Shown piece by piece: positions 12,364-23,326 of a DNA stretch of 64,000 nt. Each line of letters opens with the position of its first letter. The first letter of the stretch is position 1. This stretch comes from Lactuca virosa (Eukaryota; Streptophyta; Magnoliopsida; Asterales; Asteraceae). The DNA is taken from the NCBI GenBank assembly GCA_928212115.1, contig CAKMRJ010005634.1, forward strand, positions 120,301,282 to 120,365,281. The letters run 5' to 3'. Both the position numbers and the translations under genes were made by a program. The notes under the pieces were generated by a model. That model saw only the letters and a list, made by a program, of their open reading frames with translations, ran no database searches and had not been told where the DNA came from.

Positions 12364-13309
12364 TATTGGATCAATATGCTTAAGAATCGTTATTGAATGA
12401 TATTGCAAATATTATATGATCCTATAGGGTCATGCCATAATCAAGTTGGTTCATGTTGAATATTTATTATTAATATGATTGTTAATAAATATAATCAACT
12501 CTTGTATTTAATTAAGGAAAATTATTGTTTCATGAAAATAATAAGTCAAAATGACATAACTAGTTATTATATCATAAACTATGATATAATTAGTCATTTA
12601 CAAGTTTTTTGGGCACATTGCATACCATTAGACTTATACATGTATACTTTTTAAATAATTAGAAAACTCAATAGTTTTTCCCTTTCTTTTTGGTCAACAT
12701 GGTTGTACATATTGAGGTCATGGGAGGTTGCCTTCCAACCTCCCTTTTCAACACTTGTTACTTGCAGGTAACCTTTATTTAGCATTAAATGAAAGCATGG
12801 GCTTTGGGTGTTGTATGTAAGTATAGATACAAGTGTTAGGATTTCATTTTTATCACTCTTTCCCTTATAAAAAAGCCAAAACTGAGAGCACCTTCCACTC
12901 TCTCTCTCTCTCTCTTGCCCTTTTGAAGCTAGTTAGTAGCATTTGGTATTCATAAATGTTTTTCCTTTAATACTTATTTGAGCTAAGCACTTAATGGAAT
13001 AAGTAATTACTACCACAAGAAGGGAACTAGCATTCCTTATGCCTTACTCTTAGTGGTGTATTAATTATAAAGAAGTTCAAGTTCTTTGTTTGTGTCATCT
13101 ACATAAACACCCCAATTCCATGTGGGTTCAAATGCTCCAAACGATGTCACTCTAAAAAACCATATGGTTGTTTTAATATCATTATAACAAATGTAAAAGG
13201 ATTCTTGATGGTTTTGTTTTAAAATGGTCTAAAATAAAGTTGTTATTTTATTATTGCTTTGTTTTAGTTTTTAAGAAAAACTATCTATTTTATGTATCAA
13301 AACCCATCA
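12364..13309 (+). mobile_element. Copia-D 3' LTR
   Basis: It begins TATTGGATCA after the purine tract (an altered TGTTGG) and ends CAAAACCCATCA at 13309, the same end as the Cop1 LTRs. A TATA-like CTTATAAAAAAG lies near 12865 and a short (CT)n follows at 12897-12914, the same order as in the copia-E LTR. After 13309 the sequence changes to a replication-protein-like gene fragment. Confidence 0.8.
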
Positions 13310-14109
13310 TCTCTAGGCCACATATTCGACGGAGTACTACCCAAACTAGACCGCAAAAAGAAATTAGTATTCACAGACTCATATAAAGTTTTATCCAAGT
13401 AAAATTACATAATTATGTCTTACTTAATATCTTCTAACTCAAACAACACTTTCTTGGTAGACTGATCATCATTCATGTTAAGCATAAATTCGGTATACCC
13501 TTTCACTACACCAATCACATCTACAAAACGAAACATCAAGTAATTTATAAATGTCGGGATAGACAACACAAGTATAAAAGCAACTTTATTTTCGATAACA
13601 AAACCTATTTACCAATTGCACACTCATCCTCGGCATGCCCTGAAATAATGTCTCCAAACTTGGCAAAGAAACAACCTCAAACCACGGGGGAAGCCAGATG
13701 TCTTGACATAAACGTGCTTTTGTGAAAATTTAATTTAAATATGTGATATGCCATTTTCAAACAGGAAAGATTATCCACATCAAAGAAATTAAAAAAAGCA
13801 TACACATTCCCTTCCTTCGGCAATCCTCCAAACTTGCGAAATAAAGCTTTCTTAATGGCAGCTGAGATACAGTTCCCCTGAAATTATCACAAAAATATAA
13901 CAAAGCTTAAAAACTATACCAATGAAAAAAAGGGAAACTCATCCATGAAACATGGATACATTCTTTTCCATTAATACCATATCAATATTGTTCAATTCAT
14001 ACGACTGCAAATAAAAATGGTTTTTCCATAAACGAACAACATGTCCATTGAACTTCAATCCATCGATATCAGTATTCAAGTCAGTAATCAACTGATATTG
14101 TGAACCCAT
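13310..14109 (-). pseudogene. RPA1-like (DUF223/OB-fold) gene fragment
   Basis: On the minus strand an ATG at 14109 opens a frame with YQLITDLNTD, GHVVRLWKNHF and NNIDMVLMEKN, which I recognise as the N-terminal OB-fold seen in plant RPA 70-kDa-like proteins. The frame continues after a likely intron: a polypyrimidine-rich stretch and acceptor TTTCAG near 13880 precede ISAAIKKALFRKFGGLPKEG. Later pieces are DIISGHAEDECAIG (about 13640) and, after another gap, VIGVVKGYTEFMLNM near 13500, ending ELEDIK near 13430. The first donor site seems altered and one block has a frame break. RPA binds single-stranded DNA; whether this copy was a host gene, a duplicate, or Helitron cargo cannot be told. 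Copia-D cuts it off at 13309. Confidence 0.7.
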
Positions 14110-14471
14110 ATCAAACACTACAATAGTTCTAATAGCTATATATACACAACAATTATGTCTACAATTGAAAACCCCATGCATCATTTATGTAGACAATAAG
14201 CATCATCTCTTAAGTAGTTGAACAACCCAATCGGTTATGGTACATTTTGAAGGCACAATAAATTTAAGGACGTATCAACAACCCAAAACAACCAACACAA
14301 GAGCCTGTAACCACAAACCATCAAAGAGTCTCTCCTAATTGGTTGACATGTTGGAAAATGATCCCTTAGCGAAGGCTTTTTTATGCAAATAGTGTCACAT
14401 TAGTCATGCCACATGATCTTCAAATGCACTGCTTTTGTGAACTCACCAAAAGTCCTCTTAAGTAATACAGG

Positions 14472-14530
<59 letters not shown>

Positions 14531-15983
14531 ATAAGAAAATTACTTAAAAGAAAGTGAGAAGATAACAAACAGTTCACCATGAATAGTTTGTTATTTTCTA
14601 GGACACGGCCTATAATAGGAGGGATTAGCAATTTAAGACTAAGAATTAGGGTTTTGGTATAGACTATTCCCTTGTTCATATTCTTATATGATTGTGTCTT
14701 TCCATTAACGTTTATCATTTGCTCTCATTTCCCCTCTTTTTTTATAATGAGCTCATATATTTATTTAGAGTTCATATGTTTGTATCGGCCTTCTATTATA
14801 TTGTATACATACAAATTTATTTTTATACATCTACTAGTTTTAGCATTGAGTTATCTTATCTATGTTTTATCGATATATAGGATCTTATTATTCTATGTTA
14901 AAGTTATACATGAAAGCAATTAATTCACCACTAAGGTGAATGCAAGAACACCTACATGTACTTTCCCATGCCTTATTGTTATGTAATTATGAGGTTTATT
15001 GATATTGATGTTGATGATGATGGTTTGATTACTTATGTATTTGTATGAGCCCTTATATACAAATGTTGGTTTCTATATAAAGGAAAGAACTTTATGTTGA
15101 AAAAGTGACATAGCTTTGAAGATGCTTGATTTTTGAGTAGTTTTTATGTATGTGTAATTTTGAATATTACAAAAGCCCTATATCAATGGTTAATGCAACA
15201 TGGGTATGGTGGAAAGAACTTACAAGATTTTAAAAAGATGTAACTTTGATGGAAATTTAAGCATGGGAAGTTTATATATTGGGTTTTGATGTAGGATCTT
15301 GTCGAGATGGTGATATTGGAGCGCGATGGTAGGTTTTCGCAAAGATTGTTTTCATAATTACCTAAAATATGATGCTTTCGGTAAAGAGTTTATTCTTGAT
15401 ATTTAGACGTTTAATAGTTTGATCGATGGTTATTATACCACATCGAAATCGTGAATAATATCTAAACAGATCAGATGGCGTACGATTTTAACATGGTATG
15501 GAAGGGACCTTGAAGGATTGGGGAGGAATGGTGGTGTGATTTTAATATAAATAACAATATAATAATAAATAACAAAAGGACGATATATAAAAGGATACAA
15601 TAAAGGTAAAATTTTCATTTTAAAAAGGATTAACACATTATTCTTAAAAAAAATTAACGTCTTCTTTTTAACGGTGTAAGTTTTGGAAGAACCACATCTC
15701 CAAGAACATAAAACCAAGAGCTCAATTTTGAAATAGAAGATAAACTTGGACTAAATCTATCAGATTTATTGTATATCCATATGAACTAAATTTGTAGTTT
15801 ATTCAAAATAATATAAACTTAATGTAAAAGGAAATTTATATGTACATTCTAATCGGAAACCATTATTTGTTTTGATATTAAACTAAATATCTTTTTTAGG
15901 AAATGACAAATAAATTAAACAGAAGCCTACTCACAATATTTTAGCGAGCACCCCGGATTCGAGCTCCTTTACAGGGTAAACCC
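14110..15983. other. AT-rich interval without recognisable gene
   Basis: The first 100-200 bases may be 5' flank of the RPA-like fragment. The rest has only short frames with no motif I know. It contains the TA microsatellite listed separately. It ends at the copia-C 5' LTR. Confidence 0.6.
14472..14527. repeat. (TA)n microsatellite
   Basis: An uninterrupted TA run of about 28 units. Poly Ile-Tyr frames across it are artefacts. Confidence 0.95.
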
Positions 15984-16315
15984 TGTTGGCGAATATTTGA
16001 GTCCAATTTGACATTCCAGGCGTGTTTGACCCAGACCAAAATTCCTTGGTGTATAGTCCAAGGAATTTGGAGTGTTGTCCAAGTTCTAAAGTCCTTGAGT
16101 TAGAAGGAATGTATAGAAGGAAAGTTTAGTTGTCTTTATATTAGGAAGCCTAGTTTTAATCTAATAAGTTTGTTTAGTATAAAATTTGTTGTTTAGGATC
16201 CTGTAATTATTCCAATTGAAGTTTTCGAGATATGTTTCTTCAATAAATTCATAAGCGAGTTTTGGTAATTCAGTTTTTCGTCTTTACAATTTTGTTAAGA
16301 TTCATTGTTCTAACA
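15984..16315 (+). mobile_element. Copia-C 5' LTR, 332 bp
   Basis: It begins TGTTGGCGAATATTTG and ends TTGTTCTAACA with TGTT..AACA termini. It aligns along its whole length with 23001-23326. A primer site follows after eight bases. Confidence 0.9.
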
Positions 16316-16323
16316 ACTTTAAT

Positions 16324-16336
16324 TGGTATCGGAGCA
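16324..16336 (+). promoter_or_regulatory. Copia-C primer binding site
   Basis: TGGTATCGGAGCA differs by one base (A to G) in the core of the usual TGGTATCAGAGC initiator-Met-tRNA site and lies eight bases after the LTR. Confidence 0.8.
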
Positions 16337-16844
16337 ACCTGTTCAGGAAATCTCTACCTGCTGGGAAATCCTGTGTGGAGAACCTGTGCAGTAAGTCAAT
16401 TTTTGACAACAAGTGAAACCCTCATGTTCGAACCAAAGCCGACAGAAGGTGGATATGCGACATCAGGGAAAGAGTTCTATCAGAAACTAAAATCCAAAAT
16501 CCTGCAAATCAAAACAATTTTGTGTGAGACTCGGTGCAGAAATCCAGATCGAATAGTGAATAATCTGCTTTCTATTCTTCCTGTTAAGCCTTACAGTAAC
16601 TAATCGGTAAAGAATATGTTTGTGATCAGAGAACTCGTGTGGATATCCTATTCAGATATACCAAATTAGTGAACCAAATCTTGTCAAATCAGAATAGTGG
16701 ACCATTAGACTTCATGTTTCGTGTGGTGGATTACAAAACCTTGGACCAACCTACAACACTTACAAGAACTAATCAAAATTCTCGATTAACAACTTCCAGA
16801 ACTAAATAGAATTTGACAGCTAAGGAGGGATCAGAAGTGAATAT

Positions 16845-17769
16845 GTGATGATAGGAGGAGAATCATCACATCCACTAGTGAACGAATCAACTTCACTAAC
16901 TTTTCAGTGTCCAAAACTTACCCCTACAAATTACACCATATGGAAGATGCGCATGGAGGTATTACTCGGGATTCATGGTGTTTGGGATGTGATCGATCCT
17001 GGGCTAGATGACATGACAAAGAACAACATCGTGAACGGATTGTTGTTTCCATCAATTCTGAAAGATTTAATTCTTGAAATTGGTATTCTAAATACTAGAA
17101 AAGATATGTGGGATGCAATAAAAACACAAAATTTGGAAGTTGATCAAGTAAAGGAAGTAAGGATCCATACGTTGACTACCAAGTTCGAGAGCATCAAGAT
17201 GAGTGATACCAGTATGATAGACGATTTTGCTGCAAAATTATCCATAATTGCTTCAAAATCTGATTCACTAAAAGAGGTTATAAACAAACAGAAGCATGCG
17301 AAGAAGTTTCTCACGAGCCTCCCAAGGAGATTAATTCATATTATAGCGGCTCTTAAACAAGTCTTGGATCTTAAGACGATAGGCTTTCAAGACATGGTTG
17401 GTCTCTTAAAATCCTATGAAGAAAGAATCAAGGGAGAAGATAAAGTATTCGAAAGACAAGCAACGCTACTTTATTCTAAACAAAATCGACCAACAAAAAT
17501 AATGAACCATCAAGAGGTAGAGGTCGGGGTTTAAATTATGGATACTTCGCTTCAAGATACCCGAATCGAACCAATAATCAAGAGGCAAACCTTAATGAGA
17601 CACACAAAGGAGATATAAATGATGAATAAGGGGTGTTGTTTATGATGAATACAATTCAAGAAACGGTGCTCTTGAACGAAGACAAATATACCCCTCTAAA
17701 AATTGAAGCAAATGTTGATGAAGACGAAATTTGGTACCTAGACAAAGGTGTGAGCAACCATATGACTAG
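16845..17769 (+). pseudogene. Copia-C gag and protease start
   Basis: A 229-codon frame (16845-17534) has the copia Gag fold signatures: NYTIWKMRMEVLLGIHGVWDVID near the N-terminus, a central stretch with MWDAIKTQ, and GFQDMVGLLKSYEERIKGE near the C-terminus. After a stop at 17534 the reading goes on in another frame to WYLDKGVSNHMTSN, the protease active-site region, where the usual D-N/S-G is D-K-G. The minus solo LTR enters six residues later (17775). No zinc knuckle is seen between them. Gag would assemble the particle and the protease would cut the polyprotein. Confidence 0.85.
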
Positions 17770-17774
17770 CAACT

Positions 17775-20700
17775 TGTAACATCCGACAAGCCCAGGCTGA
17801 ATTTTCCATTTGTAAAGTAGTATGACATCCATTTTCATAAAATTACATTCAGAATAAACCATTTGTTCATTAACCATTTTTTAGAAATCAGAGTTATAAT
17901 GAAGACAATGCAGAATCTCGAGTCATAAAAACCGTTGATGTGTGTGTACATTTCCGCGTTCGCAATTTGATAAGTACCTGCAAAATAGTTAATCCACAAC
18001 TGTAAGCAGAGAGCTTAGTGAGTTCCCCAAACTACCCCATACATCACAACATAGTAATCAGTTAAGGGTCATCAGCAACCCTGGGATTATTAGCAGCCCT
18101 GAATATCACATACAACACAACAATATAAACAACTATGGGTTATCGACAACCCTGGGCATTATCAGTGGTCCTAATGGGCTAACAGCACACCCTGTGAATT
18201 AACAACAAACCTTATCAGTTATCAGCAACCCTATGGACTATCAACAGTCCAGGAGTTATCAGCAACTCAGTTCGTATATGACAACAATCAACAAATAAGA
18301 CCCAGCTGGTCAGCATGTATATACTACCACACAAGCAATTATAGTGAGAAGACTCACCTCGTAAGTATCCGCTAACACCACAACTCTCACACAGCAAGGA
18401 CTGATCCCACTTGGAACCTAACAACAATAAAGACTACCCTCTCATTCTACACTCTGAAACCCTTAGTATGACCAAAACTCAACCCATGTCAACAAGTCAA
18501 CGATCAAAGTCAAAGTCAACAGCTATCAATGCCAACCAATGCTCCTCACGTCGCAAACATCCATTGGTCACGTAGTGAGAGTACACTCGACCCAATTCCA
18601 ACTCGACTTGCTCAAACTCAGCCAAATTAGGCATGGGCAATCCTTTGGGCTGACCTCACGATGTGAACATCCTTCTGTGACGTTGTAAGCCCGAAAAGAC
18701 TCATAAAAAATGGGCTATTTCGTGGTCACGTTGTCACATACCTTGTGTCACGTCGTAACTAGATTCTGAAGCATAAATCTGAAATTTCAATCCTTAATCC
18801 ATTATGTCTTTTACCCCAACTCTTCCAAAAGCTAAAGGAGACTCTAAAGGTCCATAAAAATGATTACTTTTATGGAAATGCAAGCCTCATGCATGTCCTC
18901 TATCCATTCTAGGTCAAAATGAAGAAATTATATGTAACATCCTGTTTCGGATCGTCTGAGATTAGGGTTTGTGGGCTGCAACCCGGGCATAAGGAAGTCT
19001 CGGGGTTGCGAAGAGTTGCTGGAAGCGTAGAGCATCTTGACACCTTTCCGAGGATAAAAGATTCATTAGAAACAAAGTTATATCGAGGAAGCAATGGAAG
19101 TTTGAAGTTATGGCAGGATAAGTCCTTTAATTGAAAAAGGTGGCAGCGGAGTACGCTGGGCGTACGTGTGTGTACGCTTAGCGTACTCATGTGCGTGATT
19201 TTTAAGCGAAGCCACCTAGTACGTTGGGCGTACCAGAGGGTACGCTGGGCGTCCTAGGCACAGAATGGAAACCCTAACTTTGGATGTGTCCTTATATAAA
19301 GAATGAGATGGCCTCATTCCTGGCCACCATCCTCAGTCAATAAACCCTCTCAAACCCTAATCCTCGTTCTTGAGCTTGTGTGTGACCATTGTGAGCTTAT
19401 AAGTGTTCTTGTGGGATTTTTTGCTTTGAAGAAGGAGCATGGAAGAGAATAGAGTTGGAGTGCAGGCTTTAGATATGAGGTTTTCTGTGGTTGGAGCATC
19501 ATTTTAAGGTATAAAGCTCAAAGCTTTTCTATCCTTTTGTTTTGTGCATGATATGGTCCATTTTAGGGTTTTTGGTCCCAAAGCTTGAGGCTTTATGATT
19601 TGTTGCACTCCAGAGCTTAATATCTGTCTTTTTAAGTGTTTCTAGTGGAGAGGATCCATAAAAATGAGGTCTTGAACGTGAGAATCAGCCCATGCATGAG
19701 ATATGAGCATTTTGAGTTAAGAGGGTAAGAGTTTTGTGTGTTTGTGACCTTATCAGCCATGCAAAGGCTTAAAGTCACTGACTTTATGCAGTAAGATCCA
19801 TTATGGGGTCCAAATCTGGGATTTGAGTTAATATCTTAACGAGTTAAGACCAAATAAGTAGAAAGAGTGAATCTGGGAAGTACGCTGAGCGTAATTCCAG
19901 TACGCCCCGCGTACTGCCCCAGTGTCCCCGATGGCCAATATGGATAAGTGAGTACGCTGAGCATACCAAGAGAGGTACGCCCCGCGTAACGTCACTGTGG
20001 ACTTTTGGGCTAAGTCTCATTTTGGGCCTTGAGTGTTGGGCCTGGATTTTGGGCTTGTTGCAATATAGTTTTAGACCAGAGGAATAATTATATATGTGCT
20101 TTGGACCTTTGAGTTGGGCTTGCCTTTTTATGTGAGAGTTGGGCCTCGGGAGAGCCCATTTATTATTGGGTCTTGGTGGGCCCAATGGGTTTTAGGTCAT
20201 TGATGGGCTGGTTAGTGGACTACCTTTAGACCTAATGAGTGAGAGTTTGGACTTAGTTCCTAATTAGGATAATTGTGGGTTTGTCACAAAGTTAGTGGCT
20301 GGTGCGTAGCAGCAGCGTTTATAGGGGTTGTTCATCATCCGAGGTGAGCCTTCTCACTATACTTACCATGAGTGGTATCTATGAGTGACCGGAGGGTCTT
20401 ATGTGTTTACTTGAGTTATGAATCTTGTCTGTGTGATATATGTATGCTACATTATATGTTACTGACACCGGACCGGAGGGTCCAACGAGCCGTGAGACCG
20501 GAGGGTCCATACTGAGACCGGAACGGAGGGTCCAACGAGCTATAGCCATGAGAGGCTTATTATCTGTGTATGTGGTATTTTGGGAACTCACTAAGCTTTG
20601 TGCTTACCGTGTTATGTGATATGTGTTTCAGGTTTTTCTCAAGATCGCGGGAAGGCGTCGGCTTGATTGTACACACCAGAGAAAGAGTTATGTTTTGAGG

Positions 20701-21473
20701 ATCCTGGAGTCTTAATTAAACAATTATGGAGTTGCGATTTGTGAATTAAATAAATGAGATTTTTGTAAAATGTGTTATGAGAATTATGTGATTAAACGAA
20801 AATTTTGTTTGAAAATTTACGGTGTTACATTATACCAAAAACTCACATGCATGGATCCAATAATCAACCAACTTCTAGATCTGACCATTATCATACTCAA
20901 GGGACCCTTAGAATGCATAAAGTTGCCAACTTAATATGTTCCTTCCATTCAAAATTACTTAAACATGAAAGATATGGGACAAGAACTTAGATCTAACCAC
21001 TTTAAGTAATAAAGTTTGAGCCATTGACACTTACAAAGGTCCAACAACAATATGATATGATGAATATGTTGTTTCCTTACAAGCCCCGCCAATAGAACAC
21101 CTTCTTCTTCTTCTATTCTTCTTCTTCAAGCCAACAAATGCTCTAAAAGGCCAAGAATCACCAAAGGAATTAGGGTTAGGGTTTTTCTAAGGTAAAAGGG
21201 TCTTGGAGGTTGGTAATGAACCCTAAAAATGACTTAGAGGGGCTTAAATATGAATGAAACTGTAAAAGATCATGGGTTTTGGCTACAACAGGTTTCACAT
21301 CGTGAAACCTTGTGTCTCACGTCGTGAGGATGGTATGAAACGCGTTTCTCATATTTTCCTTGTCACATCGTGACCACCTAATGGTCATGTGATGACAGTC
21401 GATTTTCTCTGAAAATCAACCTTTTGACTCCTTGAAATCCTAAATCGATCTATCCTGGAAAATAGGTATTACA
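17775..21473 (-). mobile_element. Solo gypsy-type LTR, minus strand, split by another solo LTR
   Basis: Its plus-strand left edge is TGTAACATCC (17775) and its right edge GGTATTACA (21473). Target duplications are CAACT (17770-17774) and AAACT (21474-21478), 4 of 5 identical. When it is ignored, the copia-C frame continues from SN to YSYFYELN, confirming the insertion point. Net length without the inner LTR is about 1.8 kb. It carries word clusters: ACGTCGTGAG-type palindromes at 21290-21405 and GGGTTATCAGCAACCC-type words at 18060-18260. No internal region remains, so it is a recombination-derived solo LTR. Confidence 0.85.
18933..20829 (+). mobile_element. Solo gypsy LTR, plus strand, 1897 bp
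   Basis: It starts TGTAACATCCTG at 18933 and ends GGTGTTACA at 20829, flanked by perfect 5-bp duplications TTATA (18928-18932 and 20830-20834). It has GTACGCTGGGCGTAC words at 19145-19255 just before 'gaaaccctaac' and a TATA box (CTTATATAAAG near 19290), and GACCGGAGGGTC words at 20383-20530. It sits in the opposite orientation inside the LTR at 17775-21473. Confidence 0.95.
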
Positions 21474-21478
21474 AAACT

Positions 21479-23000
21479 ACTCTTATTTTTATGAATTAAA
21501 TAATAACATAATGGGAAAGGTGAGATATGGAGATGGATCGTGTGTTAGCATTAAAAGAAAATGATCAATTTTGTTCAAAGGTAAAAGAGGTGAGCAAAAA
21601 CTAATGAAATATATTTTTTATATCTTGTCACTTCGTAGGAATGTTATTAGCCTCGGGCAATCTACAATAATCAGTTGTGACATTTGGATGAGAAGTGATT
21701 TCTTAACCATGCGGGATAGAGATGGAAGATTGCTTAATAAATTCCCGAGAAGTGCAAAACTACTTTACAAAATAAAGTTAAAAGTTGGTAAACCACATTG
21801 CTTGCAAGCCAAATTCAATGAATAAGCTTAGGTATGGCATGCACGACTTGGCCACATTAATTTTGACGCGATACACTTGATGCACAAGCTCACTAAAGGG
21901 GTAACGACAATCCAACATCAAGACCAACTTTGTGAATCTTGCATGGTTGGAAAACAAATAAAGCAGTCGTTTCCAAAGAAAGCTAAGTATATAGTTACAA
22001 ATATTATCGAGTGGTGCATCGAGATATTTGTGGACTGGTTTCCCCCCACATAAGCGGGTAATATTTATATTTTAGTTCTTATTGATGATGATTCTAGATA
22101 TATGTGATCATTCTTTTGAAGCACAAAAGCGATGCATCCGAAATTATTAAGAATTTCAAGACTTCAATTGAAAAACGAACCGGTAAAGAGATCAAGACGT
22201 TCCATGCGGACAGATGTGGAGAATTCACATCACATGAGTTGAGCCGTTTTTGTGATGAAGAAGGGATATCATGTATGTTAACGGCTCCTTACGCACCTCA
22301 ACAAAACGGGATTGTTGAACGGAGAAATCGAACCCTATTCAAGATGACACTGTGCCTAATGAGAGCAAAAGATGTTCCTAACCAATTTTGGGGTGAAACG
22401 ATCCGTCATGAAACTTACATTATAAATCAAACACCAAGTCGAGCATTGATATGTGTTACACCATTCAAGAAATTTTATGGTGAAAAACCAAACCTTGAAG
22501 ATTTGAAAGTATTTGGGTGTGTTGCATACAAAAGAATTGTCTCAAATCATTTAAAGAAACTCGATGATAGGTCCATTGGTATATTTTGGAAAGGAACCCA
22601 ATTCGGGAGGATTTCGGTTTTACAATCTGCTAGAAAATAAAATTATTGTAAGTGCATATGCAATTTGTGATGAAAATAAAACATGACATTCAAGTGATAC
22701 CCGAATAATGATCAAGCAACCCAATTTAATGGTGTTTCGAGCAGAACTTCAACTGAAACCAAACAACCCACCGATCAGGCCCAAACCAACCAAACTGATG
22801 GCACTTCTCATGTTGACAGTAGCCCATTGCAACCTGTTGATGATAATAACGATGCGGGTTTTGTATCACTTTGACGGTCCACTCGAACTTCAGTGTTGCC
22901 AAGAAGATTAAATAACTACGAGCTAATTGTAGATCATTTAATGTTAACATTCGATGAAGAACCAAATAATTACTCTCGACTCACAAATTCAGGGAATGAT
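21479..23000 (+). pseudogene. Copia-C integrase
   Basis: After the nested LTRs the copia reading resumes with GKVRYGDGSCV and then the pre-integrase zinc-binding block (WHARLGHINFD near 21835; LCESCMVGKQIKQSF near 21930). The integrase core follows at 22104-22640: FHADRCGEFTSHEL holds the second catalytic Asp and APQQNGIVERRNRTLF the catalytic Glu. The region of the first Asp (near 22030) has stops. From 22640 to 23000 the reading is broken and ends LIVDHLMLTFDEEPNNYS before a purine-rich GGGAATGAT and the 3' LTR. Reverse transcriptase and RNase H, which should follow, are absent. Confidence 0.85.
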
Positions 23001-23326
23001 TGTTGGCGAATATCTGAGTCCAATGTGGCTTTCCATGCGTATTTGGGCTAGATCATAATTTCTTGGTGTGTAGTCCAAGTAATTTGGAGTGTTGTCCAAC
23101 TTCTAAACTCCTTGAGTTATAAGGAATGTAGGAAAGTTTAGTTGTCTTTCTATTAGGAATCCTAGTTTTATTCTAATAAGTTTGCTTAGTATAAAATAAG
23201 TTGTTTAGGATCCTGTAATTATTCCAATTGAAGTTTTCGAGATATGTTTTTTCAATAAAGTTAGAAGTGAGTTTGGGCAATTCAGTTTTTCGTGTTTGCA
23301 ATTATGTTAAGATTCATTGTTCTAAC
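23001..23326 (+). mobile_element. Copia-C 3' LTR
   Basis: TGTTGGCGAATATCTG to TTCTAAC, aligned with the 5' LTR. The last bases (ACA in the 5' copy) are changed, so the right edge is uncertain by a few bases. Confidence 0.85.

Larger units (their letters stand above)
15984..23326 (+). mobile_element. Copia-C, deleted Ty1/copia element with nested solo LTRs
   Basis: Two similar LTRs (15984-16315 and 23001-23326) flank gag, a protease start and integrase in copia order on the plus strand. The reading passes from integrase to the 3' LTR with no reverse transcriptase or RNase H. The element is further split by a minus solo LTR at 17775-21473. Flanks AACCC and TTTAA do not form a target duplication, so one end may have been altered after insertion. 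Confidence 0.85.

Noticed and set aside
13310..14109. A Helitron carrying an RPA gene
   Set aside because: No Rep/helicase sequence and no clear Helitron terminus were seen in the window, so I kept only the gene-family call.
15433..15717. 94-codon minus frame in the AT-rich interval
   Set aside because: No recognisable motif, AT-driven composition and no supporting signals.
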